38,016 nucleotides of DNA from a virus. The stretch is taken from the IMG/VR virus record IMGVR_UViG_3300049846_001206, positions 1 to 38,016 of that record, one strand, 5' to 3'. Each line of letters opens with the position of its first letter. Position 1 is the stretch's first letter. Made by a program: the position numbers and the translations under genes. Shown here one piece after another: positions 1-6,269 of this stretch. The notes below the pieces were generated by a model. The model did no database searches. It had not been told where the DNA came from and saw only the letters and a list, made by a program, of their open reading frames with translations.

Positions 1-184
1 CATCAGCTGCCTCTTGCATCTGCCCACGTGTCACGTAGGTTGCAACGGTTTGAGAGCGTTTGGCGCGGTAAGTTTCCGCGTAGGAATCAGCACAGAGCGC
101 CAGAATGGCCCATTGCTCGTTGGTTAGGGTTACCGATCTCCTGATTTCGTTCTCAGGCTCACCGGCGATAACAATCAGGTCCAT
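1..184 (-). CDS. Hypothetical protein, C-terminus cut by window edge
   Basis: The reading frame starts at an ATG at 184 (protein begins MDLIVIAGEPENEIRRSVTL) and runs off the left edge after 61 codons with no stop. The middle is a helical stretch with alanine, glutamine and arginine. I do not recognise the family. It starts just after the stop codon of the preceding 50-aa gene, so it is probably the last visible member of the operon that begins at the promoter near 1710. Confidence 0.6.
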   Translation of the reverse strand, partial: MDLIVIAGEPENEIRRSVTLTNEQWAILALCADSYAETYRAKRSQTVATYVTRGQMQEAAD

Positions 185-187
185 TGG

Positions 188-340
188 TTACAGGCGCCAT
201 TCACAAGACTTTGGCGATACAGATTTGATTTCGCGTATGAGAGCCGCCTCATTGTGAGGAGGCAGCTTATTCGCAACTACACGGGCTATTAGGGTGTTTG
301 CTTGCCCACAGGTGAGGAAAATTACCATCGGGAGCAACAT
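188..340 (-). CDS. Small protein with hydrophobic N-terminus (50 aa)
   Basis: ATG at 340, TAA at 188. The first 13 or so residues (MLLPMVIFLTCGQA) look like a signal or lipoprotein-like peptide with a cysteine at position 11, followed by a polar tail ending CEWRL. The stop is only 3 bases before the next ATG. Its real status rests on tight packing in the operon and the plausible exported N-terminus. No function can be given. Confidence 0.5.
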   Translation of the reverse strand: MLLPMVIFLTCGQANTLIARVVANKLPPHNEAALIREIKSVSPKSCEWRL

Positions 341-369
341 AGAAAAGTTTGCGTTTTCTAACCAAACTT

Positions 370-606
370 TTACCTGTTTTTGTTTTCCTTTAGAAATTCA
401 CTCGCCAAACGATCCGCATTTCGTTTTATTTCGAAACGAACCCACGGGCTGTCAGGGTGATACCGAATTCGGAACCACAGACGTTGAAACCACAGAGAAA
501 CATTCTTTGATTGCAACACCAGCCAATCGAATACGTTGGCGTCTTGCACAACAATGTAAATCAGGCAGGCGCCAATTGTAAACCAAGTTAGCGTGGCGAC
601 GTTCAT
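370..606 (-). CDS. Small membrane protein (78 aa)
   Basis: The first 20 or so residues are hydrophobic (TLTWFTIGACLIYIVV), consistent with one membrane span. A basic, tryptophan-rich tail follows, carrying FQRLWFRIRYHPDSPW and ending KENKNR. The ATG at 606 overlaps the TGA of the upstream 60-aa gene (ATGA), which supports this start and translational coupling. I do not recognise the family. Confidence 0.65.
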   Translation of the reverse strand: MNVATLTWFTIGACLIYIVVQDANVFDWLVLQSKNVSLWFQRLWFRIRYHPDSPWVRFEIKRNADRLASEFLKENKNR

Positions 607-785
607 CGGTTCCGGGTGTCCTGAACAATCAGGCTTGAACCAATGGCGATGAGAAACGTATTCAGCAGCTTCTGAATCTTATTGTCATCCACGTGCTCCC
701 CGTTGATGCTTACGTTCAGATCGGTGTCGTGGTTGTCGTTGTAGGAACGAAAGCTAAAGTCGATGTTGTTACGCTCAGAATTCAT
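603..785 (-). CDS. Hypothetical protein (60 aa)
   Basis: The start is taken at ATG 785 (MNSERNNIDFSFRSYNDNHD), inside the end of the upstream gene; a longer in-frame extension to 860 would lie entirely in that gene. The polar N-terminal half (SYNDNHDTDLNVSINGEHVD) is followed by an amphipathic or hydrophobic helix, KLLNTFLIAIGSSLIV. The stop overlaps the next start as ATGA. Function unknown. Confidence 0.6.
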   Translation of the reverse strand: MNSERNNIDFSFRSYNDNHDTDLNVSINGEHVDDNKIQKLLNTFLIAIGSSLIVQDTRNR

Positions 786-1047
786 GTTGCTTTTTGATGT
801 TAAGGAGAAGGAGGAAACCTTCGTACTTTGAGAAGGTTGGAATTGGTTGCCAGTGACCAAGGTAAGCAGTGGCTAGAAACCACTCGCCACCCTTCTGATA
901 AACACGGGCGATCGGTTGGCCTTTGTAACCTGCGGCGTAAACAATCTCCGTATCTGATTGGGAGACGATCCAAAGCGGAGACTGATAAGCCAAGGGTTCA
1001 CCGTACGAGACGTATGTTTTCCCAGTAAGCAGAGACTGGACGTTCAT
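775..1047 (-). CDS. Hypothetical protein (90 aa)
   Basis: The protein begins MNVQSLLTGKTYVSYGEPLA and looks like a small beta-rich fold with alternating aromatic and hydrophobic residues (WIVSQSDTEIVYAAGY, GEWFLATAYLGHW). Its 5' end overlaps the end of the upstream gene by about 50 bases and its 3' end overlaps the downstream gene by 11. No family recognised. Confidence 0.65.
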   Translation of the reverse strand: MNVQSLLTGKTYVSYGEPLAYQSPLWIVSQSDTEIVYAAGYKGQPIARVYQKGGEWFLATAYLGHWQPIPTFSKYEGFLLLLNIKKQHEF

Positions 1048-1306
1048 TTGGTTTTACTTTGATTGGGTTCAGGGTAGCCTTTCGACGTTTTAGAATTTCC
1101 CACAGACCTGCCTTGAGGCGAGGGTCGGTAGTAGTATTATAGGCAGTCACCAATTTGGTAAATGCCTCGTCGCGTTCGGGGATGCGAAGGTTTTCCTTCG
1201 AGAGAATTTCTTTTGTAAGCTCAAGGTCACCAGGCTTGCCTTTGACCTTTGCTTTGCCGAAATTACCAGTGTGGGTTCCGGTGGTACGAAGTCCGTGATT
1301 ACTCAT
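998..1306 (-). CDS. Hypothetical basic protein (102 aa)
   Basis: Start chosen at ATG 1306, which forms an ATGA overlap with the TGA of the upstream secreted-peptide gene; the open frame extends further upstream but would overrun that gene. The protein is lysine/arginine rich, with a central helical segment (LTKEILSKENLRIPERDEAF) and a basic C-terminal part (ILKRRKATLNPIKVKPNERP). Possibly nucleic-acid binding, but this is only inferred from charge. Confidence 0.6.
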   Translation of the reverse strand: MSNHGLRTTGTHTGNFGKAKVKGKPGDLELTKEILSKENLRIPERDEAFTKLVTAYNTTTDPRLKAGLWEILKRRKATLNPIKVKPNERPVSAYWENIRLVR

Positions 1307-1470
1307 TTGTTCGCGTTGATTTCGAGAGTTTGTTGATCGGGTCCCCAGCCCATATACCGGTCGTATTGAGCCTGACTTTGAAAGCAAATACCGTCGTGGA
1401 AGACCACGCACTCGGGCAAGAGGACCGTGGGGACAGCGACCGCGAGGGCAGCGAGCAGGGCGTATTTCAT
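1303..1470 (-). CDS. Small putatively secreted protein (55 aa)
   Basis: ATG at 1470, TGA at 1303. The N-terminus MKYALLAALAVAVPTVLLPE is a typical signal peptide, followed by a short mature part with two cysteines (ECVVFHDGICF) and an aromatic segment (YDRYMGWGPD). Both ends use ATGA overlaps with neighbours, which fixes the start and stop well. The cysteine pair suggests a disulphide-bonded periplasmic peptide. Role unknown. Confidence 0.65.
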   Translation of the reverse strand: MKYALLAALAVAVPTVLLPECVVFHDGICFQSQAQYDRYMGWGPDQQTLEINANK

Positions 1471-1700
1471 TTTACACCCTCCAGCTCGGCGGCGATGGCG
1501 AGGAGGTCGGCGCGAACATCGTGCTTTGTTTCAGCATAAATGTCGCCTTCTTCGTGCCAGAACTCCGGCACCACCTGATCCGCAGCAGCACGTAGGGCGG
1601 CGGCAATGCTGGGGCAATCGCGCAGATGAGGCACGGCACGACAGGCATTCAGCACAGCCTGCGCGGCGGGGGAGAGGGTCATAGCGGTTTCGTTTTCCAT
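1467..1700 (-). CDS. Small protein of the LSPxAQxxL family (77 aa)
   Basis: The protein has the layout LSPAAQAVLNACRA ... IAAALRAAADQVVPEF ... RADLLAIAAELEGVK. Many small picocyanobacterial and cyanophage hypothetical proteins look like this (recalled, not searched). It is a clear paralogue of the gene at 5380-5580 in this window. Start set at ATG 1700: the upstream in-frame ATG lies inside the promoter (-10 hexamer at 1707-1712), so it cannot be on the transcript. This places the ATG 6 bases after the -10, predicting a leaderless mRNA. First gene of the left-edge operon. Confidence 0.75.
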   Translation of the reverse strand: MENETAMTLSPAAQAVLNACRAVPHLRDCPSIAAALRAAADQVVPEFWHEEGDIYAETKHDVRADLLAIAAELEGVK

Positions 1701-1706
1701 GCTATA

Positions 1707-1771
1707 AGCATAGCTCATTTTCGTGTTGAGGCAAAGGGGGCAAACCGCCCTGCCAGGTACGGTTAACCGCC
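1707..1771 (-). promoter_or_regulatory. Intergenic module copy 1 (hairpin plus promoter)
   Basis: Read on the minus strand: GGGCGGTTAACCGTACC, then GGGCGGTTTGCCCCC (can fold GGGC/GCCC), then CTTTGCC as -35 and TATGCT as -10. The -10 is at 1712-1707, 6 bases before the ATG at 1700. The module touches the TAG stop of the 42-aa gene at 1772. One of three copies with the identical AGCTATGCTTATAGCATG end. Confidence 0.75.
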
Positions 1772-1900
1772 CTATTCATGATATCCGATAATCACGAAGC
1801 CTTGTTTACGTAAATCGTCGAGGGCGTGCTTCCCCCAGGGAACCCATCGCCACTCAGTTCTCCCACCAGGGAGTAACAAATGAACGCACATGTACCGCAT
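1772..1900 (-). CDS. Hypothetical protein (42 aa)
   Basis: ATG at 1900, one base after the TGA of the 5' nuclease gene; TAG at 1772, directly against the repeated promoter module. The sequence is MRYMCVHLLLPGGRTEWRWV followed by a 'WGKHALDDLRKQGF' helix and 'VIIGYHE'. The compact mix of aromatic, basic and hydrophobic residues reads like a real small folded domain. Last gene of the kinase/phosphatase/nuclease operon. Function unknown. Confidence 0.6.
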   Translation of the reverse strand: MRYMCVHLLLPGGRTEWRWVPWGKHALDDLRKQGFVIIGYHE

Positions 1901-1901
1901 G

Positions 1902-2780
1902 TCAGCAACCCAGTGTTTGGAGAATTTTGTTCTTTCGTTTCAGCATTTGACGAAACTCGAGACCCTCAAACAGCGCCTCAACGTGCAGAGGAATAGGCGG
2001 GCTGGAAGCAAACCAAACCAGCTCTGGAACGTCGTTTTCCAGTGTCACAAGGCGTAAGTTTGCCAGGAACGTTCCAGCGTGGTCTTTCACCTTCGGGTGG
2101 AGGCAAATCCGGTCAGCACCTGTGAACTCAGGGAAGGCTTCAGTAGGTCGGCACTCTTCAATGATCTTGACCGCAGTCTTGGGGCCGATTTTAGGAATCC
2201 CTGCGACGTTATCGCTAGCGTCTCCGCTCAGCGCCTTGAAGTATTTGACCTCTGCAGGGTAAACACCGAAGTGACCAATAACTCCGTCGATGTCAACGAG
2301 TTCCATCTTCTTGGCGGAGTTAAACAGGAGGACTTTCACCTTGTTAGTAACCAACTGGAGGAGGTCCTTGTCACATGTGACGATGTGAACTTCGTCGTAC
2401 ATGTTTGAATGACGCGAAATATGCGCGATTACGTCGTCGGCCTCGTAGCCTGGTGCCTTGGCCACGGTCATGCCAAGCGTGGGGAGGACATCCTCAAGCA
2501 GCAGACTTTGATCAGCGTAATGAGCAATGTTTGCGCTATCTCTGTTGGCTTTGTAGTCGCTCGACTCCTTCTTTCGCCAGTTATTTCCTCCCTCTGCACA
2601 GGGAATCACGCAGCTGTACTCATATTTCGCCATAATAGCGAACAGTGCGTTGAGGAACCCCATAGTTCCTGTCACAGGGATACCAGCGGAGGTTGTCAGC
2701 TCCCCGCAGGTCCGGCTCAGAGCTGAGCGAGAGCGGTGGAACAGTGCGGAGCAATCAACCAACAGCAGCCGTTTCGTCAT
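1902..2780 (-). CDS. 5'-3' exonuclease / flap endonuclease (T4 RNase H-like)
   Basis: This protein is 292 aa of the FEN-1/PolA 5'-nuclease family, which removes RNA primers and 5' flaps during lagging-strand synthesis. Visible motifs in order are the N-terminal metal-binding Asp in LLLVDCSALFHR, the YKANR basic arch region, YEADDVIAH, VTCDKDLLQLV and the metal/helix-hairpin-helix segment SGDASDNVAGIPKIGPKTA. All expected acidic clusters are present, so it should be active. Start chosen at ATG 2780 (MTKRLLLVD); an in-frame TTG 12 bases upstream is less likely. It overlaps the remnant end of the phosphatase gene upstream. Close in role to T4 rnh or the T5 D15 nuclease. Confidence 0.9.
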   Translation of the reverse strand: MTKRLLLVDCSALFHRSRSALSRTCGELTTSAGIPVTGTMGFLNALFAIMAKYEYSCVIPCAEGGNNWRKKESSDYKANRDSANIAHYADQSLLLEDVLPTLGMTVAKAPGYEADDVIAHISRHSNMYDEVHIVTCDKDLLQLVTNKVKVLLFNSAKKMELVDIDGVIGHFGVYPAEVKYFKALSGDASDNVAGIPKIGPKTAVKIIEECRPTEAFPEFTGADRICLHPKVKDHAGTFLANLRLVTLENDVPELVWFASSPPIPLHVEALFEGLEFRQMLKRKNKILQTLGC

Positions 2781-2892
2781 TCGTAATCTCAACTTGAAAG
2801 AAAGTTTCTCGAGTAGCGTTGTAGGCGGTTAACACGCCTGTCATGTAAGCTGCGGTATCAATGCAGACTCCCTGAGGGATTTGATACACGTT
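2755..2892 (-). pseudogene. Detached C-terminal piece of the metallophosphatase
   Basis: In a different frame from the gene upstream, this stretch encodes NVYQIPQGVCIDTAAYMTGV followed by LTAYNATRETFFQVEITNDE and ends at TGA 2755. The 'CIDTxAYxTGxLTA' block is the hallmark C-terminal strand pair of phage and bacterial PPP-type phosphatases. A stop codon at 2893-2895 closes this frame on its 5' side, so the shift or deletion lies at about 2861-2892. It would have overlapped the nuclease start at 2780, a normal arrangement here, which supports an originally intact gene. Confidence 0.75.
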
Positions 2893-3424
2893 TCAGGTCG
2901 GGATTCCACTCTTCAAATTCCGGACCATAAGTCAGGAACGGTTCCCGCATCCACAGGAGGTTGTTAGTTTTCCCGGCATTGATCGTGTCAATAGGGTCTT
3001 TTCCGGGGTAAATACCAGCGTGAATAAACATAGTGTCCCCGATCGTCATGTAAATCGGGAGTTCCTGAAGCCACTCCAAGTGGTCTTGGAAATCGTCGTA
3101 CTGCTCAAAATTACCACCGTTTTCCCTCCACAAAACAACGCTCATGAATGGCCCTGTGACAGCATCGATAAGCATTGCCTCGTGGTTACCCATCAAGGCG
3201 AAAACATTGGCAAGACCTTCGCTTTCGGGGTCGTCAAGGAGTTGCTTGACTTTGTCGAGAACTTGAGCGTCTTGCCCGCCACGGTCAATCAGATCACCAA
3301 GGAAGATTACCGTAGCCTGGGTGCCACGAAGACGGTCCAGGAGTAACTCAAGAAGATCGTAACGTGCGTGTAAATCACCGACTGCGATTACATCGCCAGG
3401 TTCGATAGTGTCGTTGTAAAGCAT
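2858..3424 (-). CDS. Calcineurin-like metallophosphatase, C-terminus lost by frameshift
   Basis: The family is the PPP/Ap4A-hydrolase-type metallophosphatases. Visible metal-site motifs are VGDLHARYDL (GDxH), FLGDLIDRG (GDxxDRG), LMGNHEAML (GNHE) and IHAG. The last family motif, GH(T) near the C-terminus, is missing: after about residue 178 (WNPDLKRV) the frame runs into an unrelated 10-residue tail (SNPSGSLH) and stops at 2858. The expected C-terminal sequence continues in another frame (2755-2892). The ATG at 3424 overlaps the kinase stop as TGATG. Either a recent inactivating deletion or a truncated protein. A sequencing error alone would not explain the missing GHx segment. Confidence 0.8.
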   Translation of the reverse strand: MLYNDTIEPGDVIAVGDLHARYDLLELLLDRLRGTQATVIFLGDLIDRGGQDAQVLDKVKQLLDDPESEGLANVFALMGNHEAMLIDAVTGPFMSVVLWRENGGNFEQYDDFQDHLEWLQELPIYMTIGDTMFIHAGIYPGKDPIDTINAGKTNNLLWMREPFLTYGPEFEEWNPDLKRVSNPSGSLH

Positions 3425-3882
3425 CAGAAAATAAAGTTGATTCGATCAAAAGGCTCGTTATAGATATTTTTCAGAGACGCATTCAGCTTCTGGTGCATGG
3501 TGCGAATCACATGCTCAGGAACTTTGCGGGAACGGGAAGCGTTGCGCTTCAGGCAGGTTTCAACAGTCGGGTTGACCACCACGGCTTCCACCTTGGAGTA
3601 ACCGTAAGACTTCAGAAGGGCAACAGCCTCCTTCCGGTAAGACGCTCGATAGTGAGTACCGTCCAGAATGACAGACATACCGCAAGCCTCAGAAACCAGT
3701 TCCTCGATGCGGTCATGAATCTCGGTCCAGTTCCCTTGGATATCTGCGGACCCGTAGAGTTCAGCGCGGACGTCGTCGCCGGAGACAACAAAAGCATTCT
3801 CAGACTCAGCCAATTCGTGAGCGAAGGTGGATTTGCCGGAGCCGGGAGCGCCGACCATCACGTAAGCACGGAGTTCGTTCAT
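3424..3882 (-). CDS. Polynucleotide 5'-kinase-like P-loop kinase
   Basis: 152-aa P-loop kinase of the T4 Pnkp N-terminal/zeta-toxin-like group. The Walker A motif GAPGSGKS is at residues 11-18. SGDDVRAELYG follows as the substrate-binding Asp region, then VILDGTHY and an arginine-rich lid (CLKRNASRSRKVPEHVI). There is no C-terminal phosphatase domain; the separate metallophosphatase follows at once. With the RNA ligase at 14252-15325 it could repair tRNAs cut by host anticodon nucleases, as T4 Pnkp and Rnl1 do. The start is secure because the P-loop begins 10 residues in. The -10 of module 2 ends 6 bases before the ATG, so the mRNA is probably leaderless. Confidence 0.85.
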   Translation of the reverse strand: MNELRAYVMVGAPGSGKSTFAHELAESENAFVVSGDDVRAELYGSADIQGNWTEIHDRIEELVSEACGMSVILDGTHYRASYRKEAVALLKSYGYSKVEAVVVNPTVETCLKRNASRSRKVPEHVIRTMHQKLNASLKNIYNEPFDRINFIF

Positions 3883-3888
3883 GATATA

Positions 3889-3955
3889 ACTATAGCGCCT
3901 TTCGGCCGTTTCGTAAAGGGGGTAAGCCGCCCTGCAAGGTACGGTTAACCGCCCC
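3889..3955 (-). promoter_or_regulatory. Intergenic module copy 2
   Basis: Minus strand: GGGCGGTTAACCGTACC, GGGCGGCTTACCCCC, -35 TTTACG, 17 bases, -10 TATAGT at 3894-3889. It drives the kinase gene (ATG 3882, gap 6 bases). The GGTTAA of the first half-site supplies the TAA stop of the preceding gene (3945-3947). Confidence 0.75.
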
Positions 3956-4175
3956 TCTGGTCAGCGAGGAAGAAACGGTACTCCTCCAGCCAATCTTTCA
4001 ATGGATCGCACTCGATTACGTCCGGATTAGCGTTAACAAAGTCTTGTACGACCCATGCAACCTCCTTGAAGTCAAGGTCAGACCATGGCCCGTTGGACGG
4101 AGGAAAGATGTTCAAAGCTGGCGTCCCTTTCAGGAGCTTAAGCAGCTTTTCTTGAAGCTTCGCAGGATTTTTCAC
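3945..4175 (-). CDS. Hypothetical protein (76 aa)
   Basis: Begins MKNPAKLQEKLLKLLKGTPA and continues with an acidic/aromatic C-terminal half (DFKEVAWVVQDFVNANPDVI, DWLEEYRFFLADQRGG). Probably an all-alpha soluble protein. It starts inside the end of the NMNAT-like gene (about 38 bases overlap). Its last two glycine codons and stop come from the promoter module. Function unknown. Confidence 0.65.
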   Translation of the reverse strand: MKNPAKLQEKLLKLLKGTPALNIFPPSNGPWSDLDFKEVAWVVQDFVNANPDVIECDPLKDWLEEYRFFLADQRGG

Positions 4176-4677
4176 GGTGGACTTCCTCTTTACGGAGAAT
4201 CATTGCCAAAGTCACAGCGTACTCATCGCCCTGATACAAGGGCAACAGATCCTCACGGAAGTCCTCCGCGTCGAGGAAATATCGAACTTGCGTCGAAGAG
4301 TTGCTACGACGGTTGATGATCGTAGGGCAATCGTAATGCTCACCGAGCGTACGAGCGATGTCCTGCTGATCAGAGCCAAGAACGATCGCAGCTTCTCGCC
4401 ACGGGGAGGATTCCACCGCATTGGCAACCGCTTCAAAGGGACTCTTGGCTTTGCAAAAGTATACCCGATTCATATCCAGCTTAGCTTCTCGGCACAGGTG
4501 CGTTAGAAGAAGCACACGAAGATCCCAATCGTTGTTTGCTGCACCGTCAGAAACGTAAACGTGGGCTTCCTCGCCGTGAGCGAGCATTTTCTGGATAAGT
4601 TCAACGTGGCCGGAGTGAGCGATGTTAAAGCGACCAAAGGTCACGGAGCGCTCGTAGCGGATGGGTTCTGTCTTCAT
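4138..4677 (-). CDS. Nicotinamide-nucleotide adenylyltransferase-like protein
   Basis: 179-aa nucleotidyltransferase of the HxGH superfamily, NadM/NadR-like. These enzymes transfer AMP to nicotinamide mononucleotide to make NAD+. Seen directly: TFGRFNIAHSGHVELIQKML with the HSGH signature at residues 21-24, the central GSDQQDI segment (101-107), and SSTQVR at 127-132, the equivalent of the family's ISSTxxR nucleotide-binding motif. All core motifs are intact. Known T4-like relatives include NadV/NadR-type NAD salvage proteins; no partner NadV is in this window. The substrate could be another nucleotide, as pantetheine- and CTP-type members share the fold. Module 3 places its -10 6 bases before this ATG. 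Confidence 0.8.
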   Translation of the reverse strand: MKTEPIRYERSVTFGRFNIAHSGHVELIQKMLAHGEEAHVYVSDGAANNDWDLRVLLLTHLCREAKLDMNRVYFCKAKSPFEAVANAVESSPWREAAIVLGSDQQDIARTLGEHYDCPTIINRRSNSSTQVRYFLDAEDFREDLLPLYQGDEYAVTLAMILRKEEVHREKSCEASRKAA

Positions 4678-4683
4678 GCTTTA

Positions 4684-4750
4684 ACTATAGCGTGTTTTGG
4701 CCCAAAGCGAAAGGGCGCAAACCGCCCTCCGAGGTACGGTTAACCGCCCT
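4684..4750 (-). promoter_or_regulatory. Intergenic module copy 3
   Basis: Minus strand: GGGCGGTTAACCGTACC, then AGGGCGGTTTGCGCCCTTT, a clean hairpin (AGGGC/GCCCT) with a short T-run. The -35 is TTTCGC and the -10 TATAGT at 4689-4684, 6 bases before ATG 4677. The half-site TTAA is the stop codon of the upstream gene (4740-4742). Confidence 0.75.
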
Positions 4751-4961
4751 TTTCACAATACAGGAAATATTGCCAGTTATTCGAGGAATCTGTGTAACGA
4801 ACAACGTCACAATCCTTATACTTGTCAACAACCTCAAACTTTTTAGCAGGTTGCCTTTCCCCTGGAATGAAAATGGCTGCAAAGAGTGCAACCAACGAAA
4901 CCACCGCAAGTACAAACAGTGCTCCGTTACGAAACTCAGCAAACGCTTCGCGATCTGTCAT
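4740..4961 (-). CDS. Small membrane protein (73 aa)
   Basis: One clear membrane span near residues 13-31 (GALFVLAVVSLVALFAAIFI) after a short charged N-terminus. A soluble C-terminal part carries two cysteines (KDCDVVRYTDSSNNWQYFLY-CEKGG). That tail looks like a small beta domain and may be periplasmic. Its stop codon is within the promoter module. A hairpin lies immediately before its ATG. Family not recognised. Confidence 0.65.
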   Translation of the reverse strand: MTDREAFAEFRNGALFVLAVVSLVALFAAIFIPGERQPAKKFEVVDKYKDCDVVRYTDSSNNWQYFLYCEKGG

Positions 4962-4963
4962 TT

Positions 4964-4982
4964 AAACCACCCCCTGTGGTTT
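4964..4982 (-). terminator. Possible intrinsic terminator hairpin
   Basis: AAACCAC and GTGGTTT form a 7-bp stem around an AGGGG loop, just 2 bases before the ATG at 4961. The T-run is short, so it may instead attenuate or shape the ribosome-binding region. Confidence 0.4.
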
Positions 4983-5025
4983 ATATACCAGATTATTAAA
5001 ACGATGGAGAGAGCTAGCCAGACCA

Positions 5026-5205
5026 TTAGAAATCTTCCTCGTCAAACGTGAAGTACTCATACATTTGCGCCATAACGGTTTCCGATATACGGTCAATAAT
5101 CAACTCTTCCAGGGGGTTGTCGTCGTGCTTATGCGCCAGTCGATACCCTCTTCGCACACCTTCTTCGATGGCTTGCTCAAGAATCACTCTGATTTTTGGT
5201 CGCAT
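5026..5205 (-). CDS. Hypothetical protein (59 aa)
   Basis: ATG at 5205, TAA at 5026. The protein is helical and charged (MRPKIRVILEQAIEEGVRRG, then YRLAHKHDDNPLEELIIDRI, ending MYEYFTFDEEDF). It overlaps the upstream gene by 29 bases in the manner usual for this genome. The phrase 'EGVRRGYR' recalls the 'DGFDYG' and 'EGYDYG' helices in the two small proteins at 5577-5982, so they may be distant relatives. Function unknown. Confidence 0.6.
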   Translation of the reverse strand: MRPKIRVILEQAIEEGVRRGYRLAHKHDDNPLEELIIDRISETVMAQMYEYFTFDEEDF

Positions 5206-5380
5206 TGTATTGCTCCTTGGTAATGGGTTCGTCTAGATAGATTTTGGGACCGGTGTCAGTCAGCTCCCAGTATAATAGCTTGGCGTAAATTTGGTAAGCT
5301 TCGCCCTGCCCCTCAATCGCAGAGGTTACGGCTACTTGCCACATGATTCGAAGGTGCGAGTCGTCGGGTAGTTGCTTCAT
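5177..5380 (-). CDS. Hypothetical protein (67 aa)
   Basis: Begins MKQLPDDSHLRIMWQVAVTS and has a tyrosine-rich middle (YQIYAKLLYWELTDTGPKIY) and a polar tail. Its start overlaps the upstream stop as TAATG, so the two are translationally coupled. No family recognised. Confidence 0.6.
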   Translation of the reverse strand: MKQLPDDSHLRIMWQVAVTSAIEGQGEAYQIYAKLLYWELTDTGPKIYLDEPITKEQYNATKNQSDS

Positions 5381-5580
5381 TACAGGTTCTCCAGTTCATC
5401 AGCAATATCAAGTATAGCACGGGCATCAATTATCATATCTTCTCCACACTCACCAAAGTTGTAGTATTGAAGTTGATAAGCTACCTCACGGAGAAGAGCA
5501 ACAATACCCTCTTCTTCTGTCGTATCAATATTGTAGTATGCTTCCATAATTGCCTTTGCTGTGGGAGAAAGTTTAGTCAT
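5380..5580 (-). CDS. Small protein of the LSPxAQxxL family (66 aa), AT-rich copy
   Basis: Paralogue of the 1467-1700 product. It shares the opening LSPTAKAIMEAYYN (compare LSPAAQAVLNACRA), the central helix VALLREVAYQLQYY and the ending ARAILDIADELENL (compare LLAIAAELEGVK). Unlike that copy, its codons are strongly AT-biased, which points to separate acquisition rather than recent duplication. The start overlaps the upstream stop (ATGA). Confidence 0.7.
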   Translation of the reverse strand: MTKLSPTAKAIMEAYYNIDTTEEEGIVALLREVAYQLQYYNFGECGEDMIIDARAILDIADELENL

Positions 5581-5768
5581 ACATTCTCATCTCCCATATC
5601 AATAGAACAATTACTGTAACCTTCATCATATCCATAGTCATAACCTTCATCATAAAGTGCTCGGGCAAAGTTTAAGATTTGTAGAGTATCTGCCTTCCAA
5701 CAAACATCATTCCACTTTTCAAAAGTTAGATAATTTTCAGCAAGTTGTAGGATTTGTTCTTCAGTCAT
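5577..5768 (-). CDS. Hypothetical protein with YDEGYDYG motif (63 aa)
   Basis: Start at ATG 5768 (MTEEQILQLAENYLTF); another ATG is immediately upstream. The protein has a helix-rich N-terminus and a tyrosine/glycine/aspartate stretch (ARALYDEGYDYGYDEGY) before an acidic end. The next gene upstream has a similar 'DAYKDGFDYGCVRS' stretch, suggesting a tandem paralogue pair. AT-rich codon use. Function unknown. Confidence 0.65.
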   Translation of the reverse strand: MTEEQILQLAENYLTFEKWNDVCWKADTLQILNFARALYDEGYDYGYDEGYSNCSIDMGDENV

Positions 5769-5982
5769 CATCAGTTCCAATAAGATTAACAAGTTCTTGA
5801 ATAGTCATATCAGCAAGAGTTCCAAGAGGAATTGATTCCTCTCTTGAACGAACACACCCATAATCAAATCCATCCTTGTAAGCATCTTTGATTACTCTAT
5901 AAAGTTTCGTAAAATCAGAAGATGAAATATTGGGTGATTCCCGCAGTTCCGTAATTTTGTCGTTAGTGCTGTCGGAAAACAT
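5761..5982 (-). CDS. Hypothetical protein with KDGFDYG motif (73 aa)
   Basis: First gene of an AT-rich mini-operon. The sequence MFSDSTNDKITELRESPNIS leads into a helix, YRVIKDAYKDGFDYGCVRSR, and an acidic tail ending TDDD. Upstream on the minus strand there is a good -10 (TATAAT, RC of 6009-6015) but not the GGGCGG module found at other operons. It resembles the following gene around the DGFDYG motif. Function unknown. Confidence 0.65.
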   Translation of the reverse strand: MFSDSTNDKITELRESPNISSSDFTKLYRVIKDAYKDGFDYGCVRSREESIPLGTLADMTIQELVNLIGTDDD

Positions 5983-6053
5983 TTGGAGTTCCTTTGTCTA
6001 TGAGAGTATTATAAGGCATCACAGGGGCATTTGGAGTGTCCCTGTGCCAGTTC

Positions 6054-6269
6054 TTAAGGCAAAATCTCCCAGTGCCCATCAACCTTGCTGCCGAAGCGAT
6101 TGCTCCCTGTTCGAGTGCTCATCCAGAAGGAATAGCGCCGATTTTCAGACACTAAGAAGATATCGCCATCTACTTCTTGCTCTACGATACAGGTAGGATT
6201 GCTATTCATAAGATTGGCAAATCGGTTCTTAGCTTTTGCGGACACTGGCCGCACAGATACAGTCTTCAT
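6054..6269 (-). CDS. Hypothetical protein (71 aa)
   Basis: Start chosen at ATG 6269 because a GGAGAAAAGGAA ribosome-binding site lies directly before it and it forms an ATGA overlap with the 27-aa gene upstream. A longer in-frame extension would cover that gene. The protein starts MKTVSVRPVSAKAKNRFANL and ends in a beta-rich part with two NR-[YF] phrases (SENRRYSFWMSTRTGSNRFG). Function unknown. Confidence 0.65.
   Translation of the reverse strand: MKTVSVRPVSAKAKNRFANLMNSNPTCIVEQEVDGDIFLVSENRRYSFWMSTRTGSNRFGSKVDGHWEILP

Noticed and set aside
294-581. Plus-strand frame at the left edge
   Set aside because: Overlaps several coupled minus-strand genes; no gene in the window is convincingly on the plus strand.
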